Part shown: one piece after another, positions 1-6,702 of the stretch
Numbering within the stretch: the stretch's first letter is position 1
Layout of the letters: the number at the start of each line of letters is the position of its first letter
NCBI RefSeq assembly: GCF_026241095.1
Contig: NZ_JAPFGB010000015.1
Span: 62,001 to 126,000 of the forward strand
Direction: 5' to 3'
From: Saccharopolyspora sp. NFXS83
GTDB taxonomy: Bacteria > Actinomycetota > Actinomycetes > Mycobacteriales > Pseudonocardiaceae
Length of the DNA: 64,000 nt
Notes under the pieces: generated by a model
Told to the model about the DNA's origin: nothing
Database searches by the model: none
Seen by the model: only the letters and a program-made list of their open reading frames with translations
Made by a program: the position numbers and the translations under genes

Positions 1-209
1 TGGCCGTGCTGCGGCCGGTGGCGGCGGAGCGTCCCGTGCTGGACGACTCGGATGGCCGGATCCGGCTGCGGCTGCGCGACGGTGTCGCCGGCTTGGAGCG
101 GGCGGCGGGCGCGTTGCGGACCGCGGGGGTGGAGGTCAGCGATTTCGCGCTGCGCCGGCCGACGCTGGACGACGTGTTCTTCGACCTGGTGGGGCGCTCG
201 GCGAAGTGA
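1..209 (+). CDS. ABC transporter ATP-binding protein, C-terminal fragment (DrrA-like)
   Basis: Only the last 68 or so codons are present; the gene begins upstream of the window. The tail reads ...RRPTLDDVFFDLVGR..., the usual closing motif of DrrA/NodI-type ABC ATPases that energise small-molecule or antibiotic exporters, just after their nucleotide-binding domain. Walker and signature motifs are outside the window, so activity cannot be judged. A strong terminator follows 12 bases after the stop, so the transcription unit ends here and any permease partner must lie upstream. Confidence 0.7.
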   Translation, partial: AVLRPVAAERPVLDDSDGRIRLRLRDGVAGLERAAGALRTAGVEVSDFALRRPTLDDVFFDLVGRSAK

Positions 210-221
210 TCCCGGTGCCCG

Positions 222-256
222 ACGGCGCCCTGGCGGTGTATCCGCCAGGGCGCCGT
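222..256 (+). terminator. Rho-independent-type terminator hairpin after the ABC ATPase gene
   Basis: A perfect 15-bp stem (222-236 with 242-256) closes a 5-base loop, TGTAT. It lies 12 bases after the stop codon. The tail is TTTCAC rather than a long T-run, as is common in high-GC actinomycetes. Confidence 0.8.
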
Positions 257-322
257 TTCACGTTGTGCGGCAAGGAAAAGGCCTGATCAGGGGCGGCGCG
301 GGGGAACCGGGTGGACCCGCCG

Positions 323-356
323 TTGACACCTCCTAGGTCACGTGTCAGTCTATTCT
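323..356 (+). promoter_or_regulatory. Candidate promoter/operator upstream of the small membrane protein gene
   Basis: An AT-richer island in the 343-base gap between the ABC gene and the next gene. TTGACA (323-328) is a consensus -35 hexamer; CAGTCT (346-351) sits 17 bases later and is a poor -10, while TATTCT (351-356) is better but at 22 bases. The same stretch holds the inverted repeat TGACAC (324-329) / GTGTCA (342-347) and the palindromes CCTAGG (332-337) and CACGTG (339-344), so a repressor could overlap the promoter. Nothing else is seen in this gap apart from the terminator. Confidence 0.35.
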
Positions 357-551
357 TACAGATGAAGCACTGGGGATGATCGAAACTTCCCGGGACGAGC
401 GCGACCGGCACGGAGTGCGGGAGCGCTCCTCGTCCCGGTGAGCACCGCCGCGCCCCGCCCGGTGCGGCGCCCGTCGAAGGCCGGCGCCGAGCACGTGAAC
501 GACCGGGTGGAACGCAGCGGAAAGAGCCCCGGACAAGGAAGGGATCCCGGT

Positions 552-773
552 ATGGTCGGCGCCTTGATCGTGCTGGTGGTCGTGGGGGGAATCTCGGTGA
601 GCCTGGTGTCGTACTTCCGGTTGCAGGCGCACCGGGTCGACGCCGTGGCGAACGCCCACTACCGCACCTTCGTCGAACGATCCGTGGCGGAGCAGGCCGG
701 GCTGCGGTTCCGGTTGGGTGAGCTCTCCGCCCGGGTGGAATCCGTGGAGCAGTTGTTGAGGAGCTACGAATGA
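552..773 (+). CDS. Small single-pass membrane protein with C-terminal coiled coil (paralogue A)
   Basis: A 73-residue protein with one N-terminal membrane helix (residues 1-20, rich in V, L, I, G), then YFRLQAHRVDAVA and a charged heptad-like segment ending VESVEQLLRSYE, likely a short coiled coil on the cytoplasmic side. The ATG at 552 is chosen because AAGGAAGG lies about 8 bases before it and because its paralogue at 4364-4597 starts at the same relative position; a GTG at 438 would add 38 low-complexity residues. Shared with the paralogue: YFRLQ-x-HR-x-DAVA, YR, VAxQ, LR, LS-x-R and VE-xx-LL-x-S. The stop overlaps the start of the next gene by four bases, so the two are translationally coupled. 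Function unknown; I recognise no named family. Confidence 0.7.
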   Translation: MVGALIVLVVVGGISVSLVSYFRLQAHRVDAVANAHYRTFVERSVAEQAGLRFRLGELSARVESVEQLLRSYE

Positions 774-1534
774 CCGCCGCAGGCAGCGCGCACCGAACGC
801 ACGGCAACCCCCTCCGGATGTTCTTCTCACCCGCCCCCTGGGCGGCGACCGGATACCTCGCCACCTACATCGTCACCGGCACCCTGCTGTTCTCCGTCGC
901 GTTGACCGTGGTGCTCACCGCGGGCGTGCTGAGCATCGTCTGGATCGGGCTCCCGCTGCTGGTGGCGGCTGCGGTCGTGGTGCGCGGCAGCGCCAACGTG
1001 GAGCGCTTCCGCGCGGCCCTGGTCACCGAGCCGATCCCGGCCGCCTACCGGGAGGTCGTCGGTAGCGGGCTGTTCGCCCAGCTCAAGACCCGCTGGGCGG
1101 ACCCGGCCACGCTGCGGGACCTGGTCTACCTGGTGCTGCTCTACGTCCCGCTGCTGGTGCTGGACACCGTGGTGCTCGCGGTGTGGCTCGCCTTCGCGGG
1201 CATGATCACGGTTCCGCTGTGGTTCTGGTCCATCCCGCAGGACTTCGACGGCGGCATCACCACCCACGGCGTGATGATCGGCTACCTGGAGCAGCCGCGG
1301 AATTCCTTCGGTGGCGGCGAGTTCGGCGTCTGGGTCGGTGATCTGCAGACCGCGCTCGGCGTCGCCGCGGTGTTCTTCGTGCTCAGCCTCGCGCTGTCCT
1401 ACGTGGTCACCGGTGCGGCGCGGCTGCACGCCGGGATCGCCCGCGCGCTGCTCGCCCCGTACACCGACCCGCTGGCCTCGGCCAAGCGGACGCTCGACGA
1501 GGCCGGACCGCTTTCCCGCTCGGCCGTCGACTGA
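770..1534 (+). CDS. Sensor-domain membrane protein (putative sensor, PF13796-like)
   Basis: 254 residues. The pattern is a short cytoplasmic N-terminus, two helices at about 25-70, an amphipathic stretch, two helices at about 120-165, a loop (PQDFDGGITTHG...) and a last helix near 205-230. This matches the membrane sensor domain that in many actinobacteria is fused to histidine kinases, or stands alone beside ABC transporters and small regulators. No kinase, cyclase or HTH domain is attached, so any signal must pass to a partner. ATG overlaps the stop of the preceding small coiled-coil protein (ATGA), pointing to a two-protein unit. A terminator follows. Family assignment is from overall pattern; the ligand is unknown. 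Confidence 0.65.
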   Translation: MTAAGSAHRTHGNPLRMFFSPAPWAATGYLATYIVTGTLLFSVALTVVLTAGVLSIVWIGLPLLVAAAVVVRGSANVERFRAALVTEPIPAAYREVVGSGLFAQLKTRWADPATLRDLVYLVLLYVPLLVLDTVVLAVWLAFAGMITVPLWFWSIPQDFDGGITTHGVMIGYLEQPRNSFGGGEFGVWVGDLQTALGVAAVFFVLSLALSYVVTGAARLHAGIARALLAPYTDPLASAKRTLDEAGPLSRSAVD

Positions 1535-1538
1535 TGCG

Positions 1539-1561
1539 GCGCCGGGGCTGAGCCCCGGCGC
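1539..1561 (+). terminator. Terminator hairpin after the sensor-domain gene
   Basis: A 10-bp GC stem (1539-1548 with 1552-1561) with loop TGA, immediately after the stop codon at 1534. The following ACCTTCCCC is pyrimidine-rich but not a T-run. Confidence 0.7.
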
Positions 1562-1706
1562 ACCTTCCCCCTCCGAGAACCGAACCGAGATCCGCCCCGC
1601 ATGCGCCGAACCGCGGCGCACGCGCGGGGAGACGTGTCCGCGCAACATCCCGACCGGAGTGATGACGCGACCGCTCCGGCAGCTCGCCGGATAGGAGTTG
1701 AGCAAC

Positions 1707-3890
1707 GTGCAGAAGCGATCCGTGACCGTGCGGATGGCCCGATGGAGCGCCACGCATCCGTGGAAGGCGATCATCGGCTGGGTGGTCTTCGTGGCCGTCT
1801 GCGTCGTCGGCAGCGGCATAGCGGGAACGGTCGACGCCACCAGCGCCGACTACCGCATCGGCGAGGCCGGCCGTGCCGAGGCGCTGCTGGCCGAGGGCGG
1901 CATGACCGATCCCGTCGTGGAGAAAGTGCTGATCACCTCGCCGTCCGGCGGGCTCCCGCCCGAGGCCGACGCGGCGGCGCGCGAGGTCTCCGAGCGGATG
2001 CGGGCGTTGCCCGCGGTCGCCGAGGTCGGCGAACCGGTCCACGCCCCCAGCGGCAACGCGCTGCTGGTCCAGGTGCGGATGCACGGCGACGACAAGCAGG
2101 CCCTGCCCGAGGTCGGCGCGCTGCTGGAGCAGACCGCCTCGGTGCAGGAGGCCCACCCGGACCTCAAGGTCGAGCAGACCGGACAGGTCTCCATCGACCA
2201 GGGCATCGACGAGCAGCTCGGCGAGGACCTGGCGCTCGGCGAGAAGATCACCCTGCCGGTCACGGTGATCATCCTGCTGATGGTGTTCGGCTCGTTGCTC
2301 GGAGCCGGGGTGCCGGTGCTGCTGGCGCTGTCCTGCGTGGTCACGGCCATGTCGTTGTCCGCGCTGACCTCGCACCTGATCCCCGATGTGGGGACCGTCA
2401 AGAACATCATCCTGCTGCTCGGCATGGCCGTCGGCGTCGACTACTCGCTCTTCTACATCAAGCGGGAGCGCGAGGAGCGGGCCCGCTCCGGCGGCACGCT
2501 CTCGCACTTCGCGGCGATCGAGGTAGCGGCTGCGACGTCCGGGCACACCGTGGTCGTGTCGGGCATCGCGGTGATGGTGTCGATGGCCAGCCTCTACCTG
2601 GCAGGCGACGTCGTGTTCGCCTCGCTGGCCACCGGGTCGATCGCGGTGGTGCTGGTCGCGGTGATCAGCTCGCTGACCGTGCTGCCCGCGGTGCTGGCGA
2701 AGCTGGGGCGGCGCATCGACCGCCCGCGGGTGCCGTTCTTCGGCAAGCTCGCCGAGCGGCAAGGCCCCGGCCGGTTCTGGCCCGTGATGCTGCGCCCGTC
2801 GATGAAGCGTCCCGGGGCGACCCTCGCGGTCTCCGCGCTGGCGATGCTGCTGCTGGCCGCCCCGGCGCTGAACATGCAGCTGGGTCTGCCGGGCAACAAC
2901 ACGCTGCCCAAGGGCATCCCCGGGATCCAGGTGAACGACCGCCTGGTCCAGGAGTTCCCGGCCGAGGGCGCCTCGAACTTCGTCGCCGTCCGCTCCGACT
3001 CCGCGCACGCGGCGGAGGCCGAGCAGGCGTTGGGGCGGCTGGTCGAGCGGGCCCAGCAGGACCCGGCGATCACCCGCGAGGACGACGCCCAGGTGCGCAC
3101 CTCCGCGGACGGGCTCGTGCACACGGTGCAGCTCGGCATCCCGTACGCGACGGATTCCCCGGAGGCGTCGGCTTCCCTGCACCGGCTGCGCGAGCTCGCC
3201 CCCGCCGAGCTGGGCGGCGTGCCGAGCACCGAGTTCGCCGTCGGCGGCGGCGTGGCCCGCAACGTCGACACCGCCGGGCACCAGTCCGAGACGCTGCCCG
3301 AAGTGGTCGCCTTCGTGCTGCTGCTGACCTTCGTGATGATGCTGATCTCGTTCCGCTCGGCGGTGCTGGCGGGGATGTCGATCCTGCTGAACCTGCTGTC
3401 CGCGGGCGCCACCTTCGGCGTGCTGGTGCTGGTCTTCCAGAGCAGCTGGGCGGAGGGGCTGCTGGGCTTCGAGTCCGGCGGGTTCATCGTCTCGCGGGTG
3501 CCGCTGTTCCTGTTCGTGATCCTGTTCGGGCTGTCGATGGACTACCACGTCTTCGTGGTCAGCCGGATCAAGGAGGCGGTGCAGCGCGGCCTGCCCACCT
3601 CGAAGGCGGTGCACGAGGGGATCACGTCCTCGGCAGGGGTGGTCACCAGCGCGGCGATCGTCATGGTCTCGGTGTTCCTGAGCTTCGTGTTCACCGGCCT
3701 GCCGGAGATGAAGCAGCTCGGGCTCGGGCTGGCCGTGGCGGTGCTGCTGGACGCCTTCGTGATCCGCGTGCTGGTGCTGCCCTCGCTGATGGTGCTGCTC
3801 GGCGAGCGCACCTGGTGGCCCGCCCGGATCCGGTCGCCGCGCGGCGGTCGCGACCGGGACCGGGAAGCGGTCTCCGCCGCGACGAGGTGA
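1707..3890 (+). CDS. MMPL-family RND-type transporter
   Basis: 727 residues with the duplicated layout of MMPL/YdfJ exporters: a first helix near residues 15-35, an extracytoplasmic domain, five helices at about 190-340, a second loop domain, and five helices at about 530-690. Each half carries the family motif with conserved Asp-Tyr in the proton path: GVDYSLFYIKRERE in the first and MDYHVFVVSRIKE in the second. Length is typical of actinobacterial MMPL proteins of unknown substrate, shorter than mycobacterial lipid-exporting MmpLs. GTG at 1707 is preferred because AGGAG lies 9 bases upstream; a TTG at 1698 would abut the Shine-Dalgarno. It is followed by a terminator and a winged-helix regulator gene, which may control it. 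Substrate could be a lipid, siderophore or drug. Confidence 0.88.
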   Translation: MQKRSVTVRMARWSATHPWKAIIGWVVFVAVCVVGSGIAGTVDATSADYRIGEAGRAEALLAEGGMTDPVVEKVLITSPSGGLPPEADAAAREVSERMRALPAVAEVGEPVHAPSGNALLVQVRMHGDDKQALPEVGALLEQTASVQEAHPDLKVEQTGQVSIDQGIDEQLGEDLALGEKITLPVTVIILLMVFGSLLGAGVPVLLALSCVVTAMSLSALTSHLIPDVGTVKNIILLLGMAVGVDYSLFYIKREREERARSGGTLSHFAAIEVAAATSGHTVVVSGIAVMVSMASLYLAGDVVFASLATGSIAVVLVAVISSLTVLPAVLAKLGRRIDRPRVPFFGKLAERQGPGRFWPVMLRPSMKRPGATLAVSALAMLLLAAPALNMQLGLPGNNTLPKGIPGIQVNDRLVQEFPAEGASNFVAVRSDSAHAAEAEQALGRLVERAQQDPAITREDDAQVRTSADGLVHTVQLGIPYATDSPEASASLHRLRELAPAELGGVPSTEFAVGGGVARNVDTAGHQSETLPEVVAFVLLLTFVMMLISFRSAVLAGMSILLNLLSAGATFGVLVLVFQSSWAEGLLGFESGGFIVSRVPLFLFVILFGLSMDYHVFVVSRIKEAVQRGLPTSKAVHEGITSSAGVVTSAAIVMVSVFLSFVFTGLPEMKQLGLGLAVAVLLDAFVIRVLVLPSLMVLLGERTWWPARIRSPRGGRDRDREAVSAATR

Positions 3891-3896
3891 TGGCGA

Positions 3897-3928
3897 GCGG
3901 TGCCCCGGCGATCGGGCCGGGGCACCGC
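3897..3928 (+). terminator. Terminator hairpin after the MMPL gene
   Basis: A 13-bp perfect stem (3897-3909 with 3916-3928) with a 6-base loop, 6 bases after the stop codon. Confidence 0.75.
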
Positions 3929-4008
3929 CTCCGCCGCGGAGGGCGGATGCCCGAATCACGTATCTTGGCGTCGCCGGGATCGATGTCCGAAGTGGAGGAG
4001 GAGGGGTC

Positions 4009-4314
4009 GTGAACAGCGAAGAACTGCTGGCCCTGCTCTCCGCGATCGGGCACACCCAGCGGCTGCGGATCATCGCCGGGTTGTCGGACGGGCGGGTGCA
4101 CGTGAGCGAACTCGCCCGCAGGCTCCGGTTGTCCCGCCCGCTGCTCTACATGCACCTGGAACGTCTGGAGGGTGCGGGCTTGGTCACCGGTAAGCTCGAG
4201 CTCTCCTCGGACGGCAAGGCGATGAAGTACTTCGAGCTGGTGCCGTTCGAGCTGGACTTGACGGTGGACACGGTCCTCGCCGCGCTCCGCGCGGACGAGG
4301 AAGAGGACCACTGA
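4009..4314 (+). CDS. ArsR-like winged helix-turn-helix transcriptional regulator
   Basis: 101 residues. The N-terminal two-thirds is an ArsR-type winged helix: LSAIGHTQRLRIIAGLSDGR, then VSELARRLRLSRPLLYMHLERLEGAGLV as helix-turn-helix and a short wing. There are no cysteine metal-binding motifs of the ArsR/SmtB sensor type, so it probably senses something else or works through partner proteins. The GTG start has GGAGGAGG just upstream. The gene is followed, after a hairpin that includes its own stop codon, by the second small coiled-coil membrane protein. HTH plus tiny membrane protein looks like a unit, and the neighbouring MMPL exporter or sensor gene are plausible targets (inference). Confidence 0.8.
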   Translation: MNSEELLALLSAIGHTQRLRIIAGLSDGRVHVSELARRLRLSRPLLYMHLERLEGAGLVTGKLELSSDGKAMKYFELVPFELDLTVDTVLAALRADEEEDH

Positions 4315-4340
4315 CCGCTCGCCCGCAGACGCGAGCGGTC
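4313..4340 (+). terminator. Hairpin overlapping the stop codon of the HTH gene (attenuator-like)
   Basis: A 10-bp perfect stem, GACCGCTCGC (4313-4322) with GCGAGCGGTC (4331-4340), loop of 8. The left arm begins inside the TGA stop. It lies between two genes that otherwise look co-transcribed, so it may limit read-through into the small membrane protein gene. No T-run follows. Confidence 0.5.
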
Positions 4341-4363
4341 GACCCTGGGGAGGAAATCTCGAC

Positions 4364-4597
4364 ATGTCCGGAGCGTTCGTGGCCATCCTGATCGTGCTGA
4401 TCGTCGTGGTCGGCATCACGGTCAGCGTCAGCGCGTACTTCCGCCTGCAACGGCATCGCGCCGACGCCGTGGCGATGGCCGCGTACCGGAAGCTCGCCGA
4501 GGAGGCCGTGGCGAAGCAGGATTCGCTGCGCGAGGAGATCGCTCAGCTCAGCGGGCGGATCGCGGAGGTCGAGCGGCTGCTCAAGAGCATCGACTGA
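4364..4597 (+). CDS. Small single-pass membrane protein with C-terminal coiled coil (paralogue B)
   Basis: 77 residues: a hydrophobic helix (residues 4-24, AILIVLIVVVGITVSVSA) followed by YFRLQRHRADAVAMAAYR and a heptad-like charged tail ending IAEVERLLKSID. It is clearly the paralogue of the 552-773 protein, with about half of the residues identical over the soluble part. The start is supported by GGGGAGGAAA about 11 bases upstream. It sits 49 bases behind the ArsR-like regulator gene. A single helix plus a short coiled coil suggests an adaptor that docks a regulator or a larger membrane partner at the membrane. Function unknown. Confidence 0.75.
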   Translation: MSGAFVAILIVLIVVVGITVSVSAYFRLQRHRADAVAMAAYRKLAEEAVAKQDSLREEIAQLSGRIAEVERLLKSID

Positions 4598-4682
4598 CCC
4601 GGCCGCCGGGACGACGCGTTCGCCGCCCGGTCGTTCCCGGAAATCGGGCGCGGCCGGGCGGTTTCGCGTTCCCGGGGCTCGA

Positions 4683-6482
4683 TCAAGCGCTCTCGGAGGC
4701 CGCCGCGCGGCCCGCTTGCCTGCCGGAGAAGAGGCAGCCGCCGAGGAAGGTTCCTTCCAGGGCGCGGTAGCCGTGGACACCTCCACCGCCGAAGCCGGAG
4801 ACCTCGCCCGCCGCGTAGAGACCTGGGATCGGCCGGCCCGCGACGTCGAGGACGCGACCGAACAGATCAGTTTGCAGACCGCCGAGGGTCTTGCGGGTGA
4901 GGATGTTCATGCGGATCGCGATCAGCGGCCCCGCGGCGGGGTCGAGGATCTTGTGCAGCGGAGTGGTCCGCGCGAGGCTGTCCCCGGAGTAGGCCAGGGA
5001 GTTGCGGATGCCCATCACCTGGTTGTCCTTGGTGAACGGGTTGTCGACCTGCTGATCCCGAGTGGTGATCTGCCTGCCGAGGTCGTCCGCGTCGATCAGG
5101 TTCGTGCCCGCCAGCGCGTTCATGCCCTTGACGAGCTCGGCGAGGTCGTCGGCGATGACGAAGTCCTCCCCGTCGTCCATGAACGCCTTGACCGGGGGCG
5201 GAGTGTCGTGGAACAGGCGCCCGGCCAGGTAGGCGGCGAGGTCTTTGCGGGTGAGCTCCGGGTTCTGCTCCGAACCGGAGAGGACGAACTCCTTGTCGAT
5301 GATCCGCTTGTTCAGCACGAACCAGGAGTGGTCGTGCCCGGTGCGCATGATCATTTCGAGGGTGCCGAGCGTGTCGTAGCTCGGGATGCCCGGGTTGGGG
5401 AAGCGGCCACCCTCGGCGTCGAACCACATCGAGGACGGGGCGGCGAGGACGCGGATCCCGTGGTCGGGCCAGATGGGGGAGTGGTTGATCAGGCCCTCGG
5501 TGTAGTGCCACATGCGGTCGCGGTTGACCAGGCGGGCTCCCGCGGCCTCGCTGATGCCGAGCATCCGCCCGTCCACGTGGGCGGGGACCCCGGTGATGAG
5601 GCGGGCGGGCGGTTCCCCGAGGTAGGACGGCCAGTTGCTGCGGACGAGGTCGTGGTTCGCGCCGATGCCGCCCGAGGTGACGATGACGATCGGGGCGCGC
5701 AGCTCGAAGTCGCCCACCTTGGTGCGTGAGCTGGGCGTGCCGCGCTCGGCGTCGCTGGGTTCCAGCACGCTGCCGCGCACGCCGTCGACGACGCCCCCGG
5801 TCGTGCTGAGCGAGTCGACCTGGTGGCGGAACCGGAAGGAGACCTTCCCGGCCTCGGCCGCCTCGCGCACGAGCTTCTCGAACGGTTCCATGACGCCGGG
5901 TCCGGTGCCCAAGGTCAGGTGGAAGCGGGGCACGGAGTTGCCCGGACCGTCGGCCATCTGCCCGCCGCGTTCCGCCCAGCCGACGATCGGCACCCAGCTC
6001 ATGCCCAAACCGGACAGCCAGGACCGCTTCTCCTCGGCGGCGAACTGCAGGTACGCGTCCGCCCAGCGCGCTCCCCAGTGGTCCTCGCCCAGCGGGTCGT
6101 CGACGCCGCGGTCGAAACCGGCGTTGGAGAACCAGTCGGCCCGCGCCAGTTCCAGGGAGTCCTTGATGCCCGCGGCTCGCTGTTCGACGGAGTCGATGAA
6201 GAACAGCCCGCCCAGCGACCAGAACGCCTGCCCGCCCAGGCTGGCCTCGGGTTCCTGGTCCACCAGCAGCACCCGCCGTCCCGCGGCGACCAGTTCCGAG
6301 GTCGCCACCAGCCCGGCGAGGCCCGCTCCGACGACGATGGCGTCGGCCTCGGCGTCGTCGGCGGCGGCGCCGGCGGAGCCGGGGGACATGCCGAGGCCGG
6401 CCACCGCTCCGGTCGCGGCGAACGCGCTCCCGGCGGCCAGAACGTCGCGACGGCTGATACCTCGGTCTTCTGACGAACTCAT
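4683..6482 (-). CDS. Tat-exported FAD-binding dehydrogenase (KstD/fumarate-reductase-like flavoprotein)
   Basis: 599 residues. The N-terminus carries a twin-arginine signal (SRRDVLAAG, then a hydrophobic AAATGAVAG-like stretch), followed by the Rossmann FAD motif VVGAGLAGLVATSELVAAG at about residues 50-70. The body (GGQAFWSLGGLFFIDS..., LTGRKDLAAYLAG..., near-C-terminal GLYAAGEVSGFGGGG) matches the FAD-binding dehydrogenase family related to 3-ketosteroid dehydrogenases and fumarate reductases; the true substrate is not deducible. ATG at 6482 is chosen because GGAGG lies 7 bases before it; a GTG at 6497 would overlap that Shine-Dalgarno. The gene stands alone on its strand, with a perfect palindrome 132 bases upstream that may be its operator. 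Confidence 0.82.
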   Translation of the reverse strand: MSSSEDRGISRRDVLAAGSAFAATGAVAGLGMSPGSAGAAADDAEADAIVVGAGLAGLVATSELVAAGRRVLLVDQEPEASLGGQAFWSLGGLFFIDSVEQRAAGIKDSLELARADWFSNAGFDRGVDDPLGEDHWGARWADAYLQFAAEEKRSWLSGLGMSWVPIVGWAERGGQMADGPGNSVPRFHLTLGTGPGVMEPFEKLVREAAEAGKVSFRFRHQVDSLSTTGGVVDGVRGSVLEPSDAERGTPSSRTKVGDFELRAPIVIVTSGGIGANHDLVRSNWPSYLGEPPARLITGVPAHVDGRMLGISEAAGARLVNRDRMWHYTEGLINHSPIWPDHGIRVLAAPSSMWFDAEGGRFPNPGIPSYDTLGTLEMIMRTGHDHSWFVLNKRIIDKEFVLSGSEQNPELTRKDLAAYLAGRLFHDTPPPVKAFMDDGEDFVIADDLAELVKGMNALAGTNLIDADDLGRQITTRDQQVDNPFTKDNQVMGIRNSLAYSGDSLARTTPLHKILDPAAGPLIAIRMNILTRKTLGGLQTDLFGRVLDVAGRPIPGLYAAGEVSGFGGGGVHGYRALEGTFLGGCLFSGRQAGRAAASESA

Positions 6483-6613
6483 CGTCGAGTCCTCCACATC
6501 GGCGTGAACGGGCTCCCCCGTGCGATCACGACGTCCCGCGGCAGGCTCCGCACCGCCTCGTCGGAGGGCGGGCGAGCGCGGCCACCGGGGTCGGACGCGC
6601 AGCTGGCTCCCAC

Positions 6614-6633
6614 TTGCTACTGGAAAGTAGCAA
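6614..6633. promoter_or_regulatory. Perfect inverted repeat, candidate operator upstream of the FAD dehydrogenase gene
   Basis: TTGCTACT and AGTAGCAA form 8-bp perfect arms around GGAA (TTCC on the other strand). It is AT-rich against a very GC-rich background and lies between the dehydrogenase start and the 3' end of the FUSC gene. Symmetric half-sites of this size suit a TetR, GntR or PadR dimer; no regulator gene for it is adjacent. Confidence 0.5.
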
Positions 6634-6702
6634 TCTTCGTCGGGCCGGTGCGTCTGCTGAATGGCGGGACCGCGCCGCGCGGCCCTGCTCCCGTGGCGCC
6701 GG

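Noticed and set aside
1407-4073. A long minus-strand open frame of 888 codons opposite the MMPL gene
   Set aside because: Composition is His/Gln/Arg/Asp-rich noise, a mirror of GC-rich third positions in the MMPL gene; no domain is recognisable and it covers a well-supported gene.
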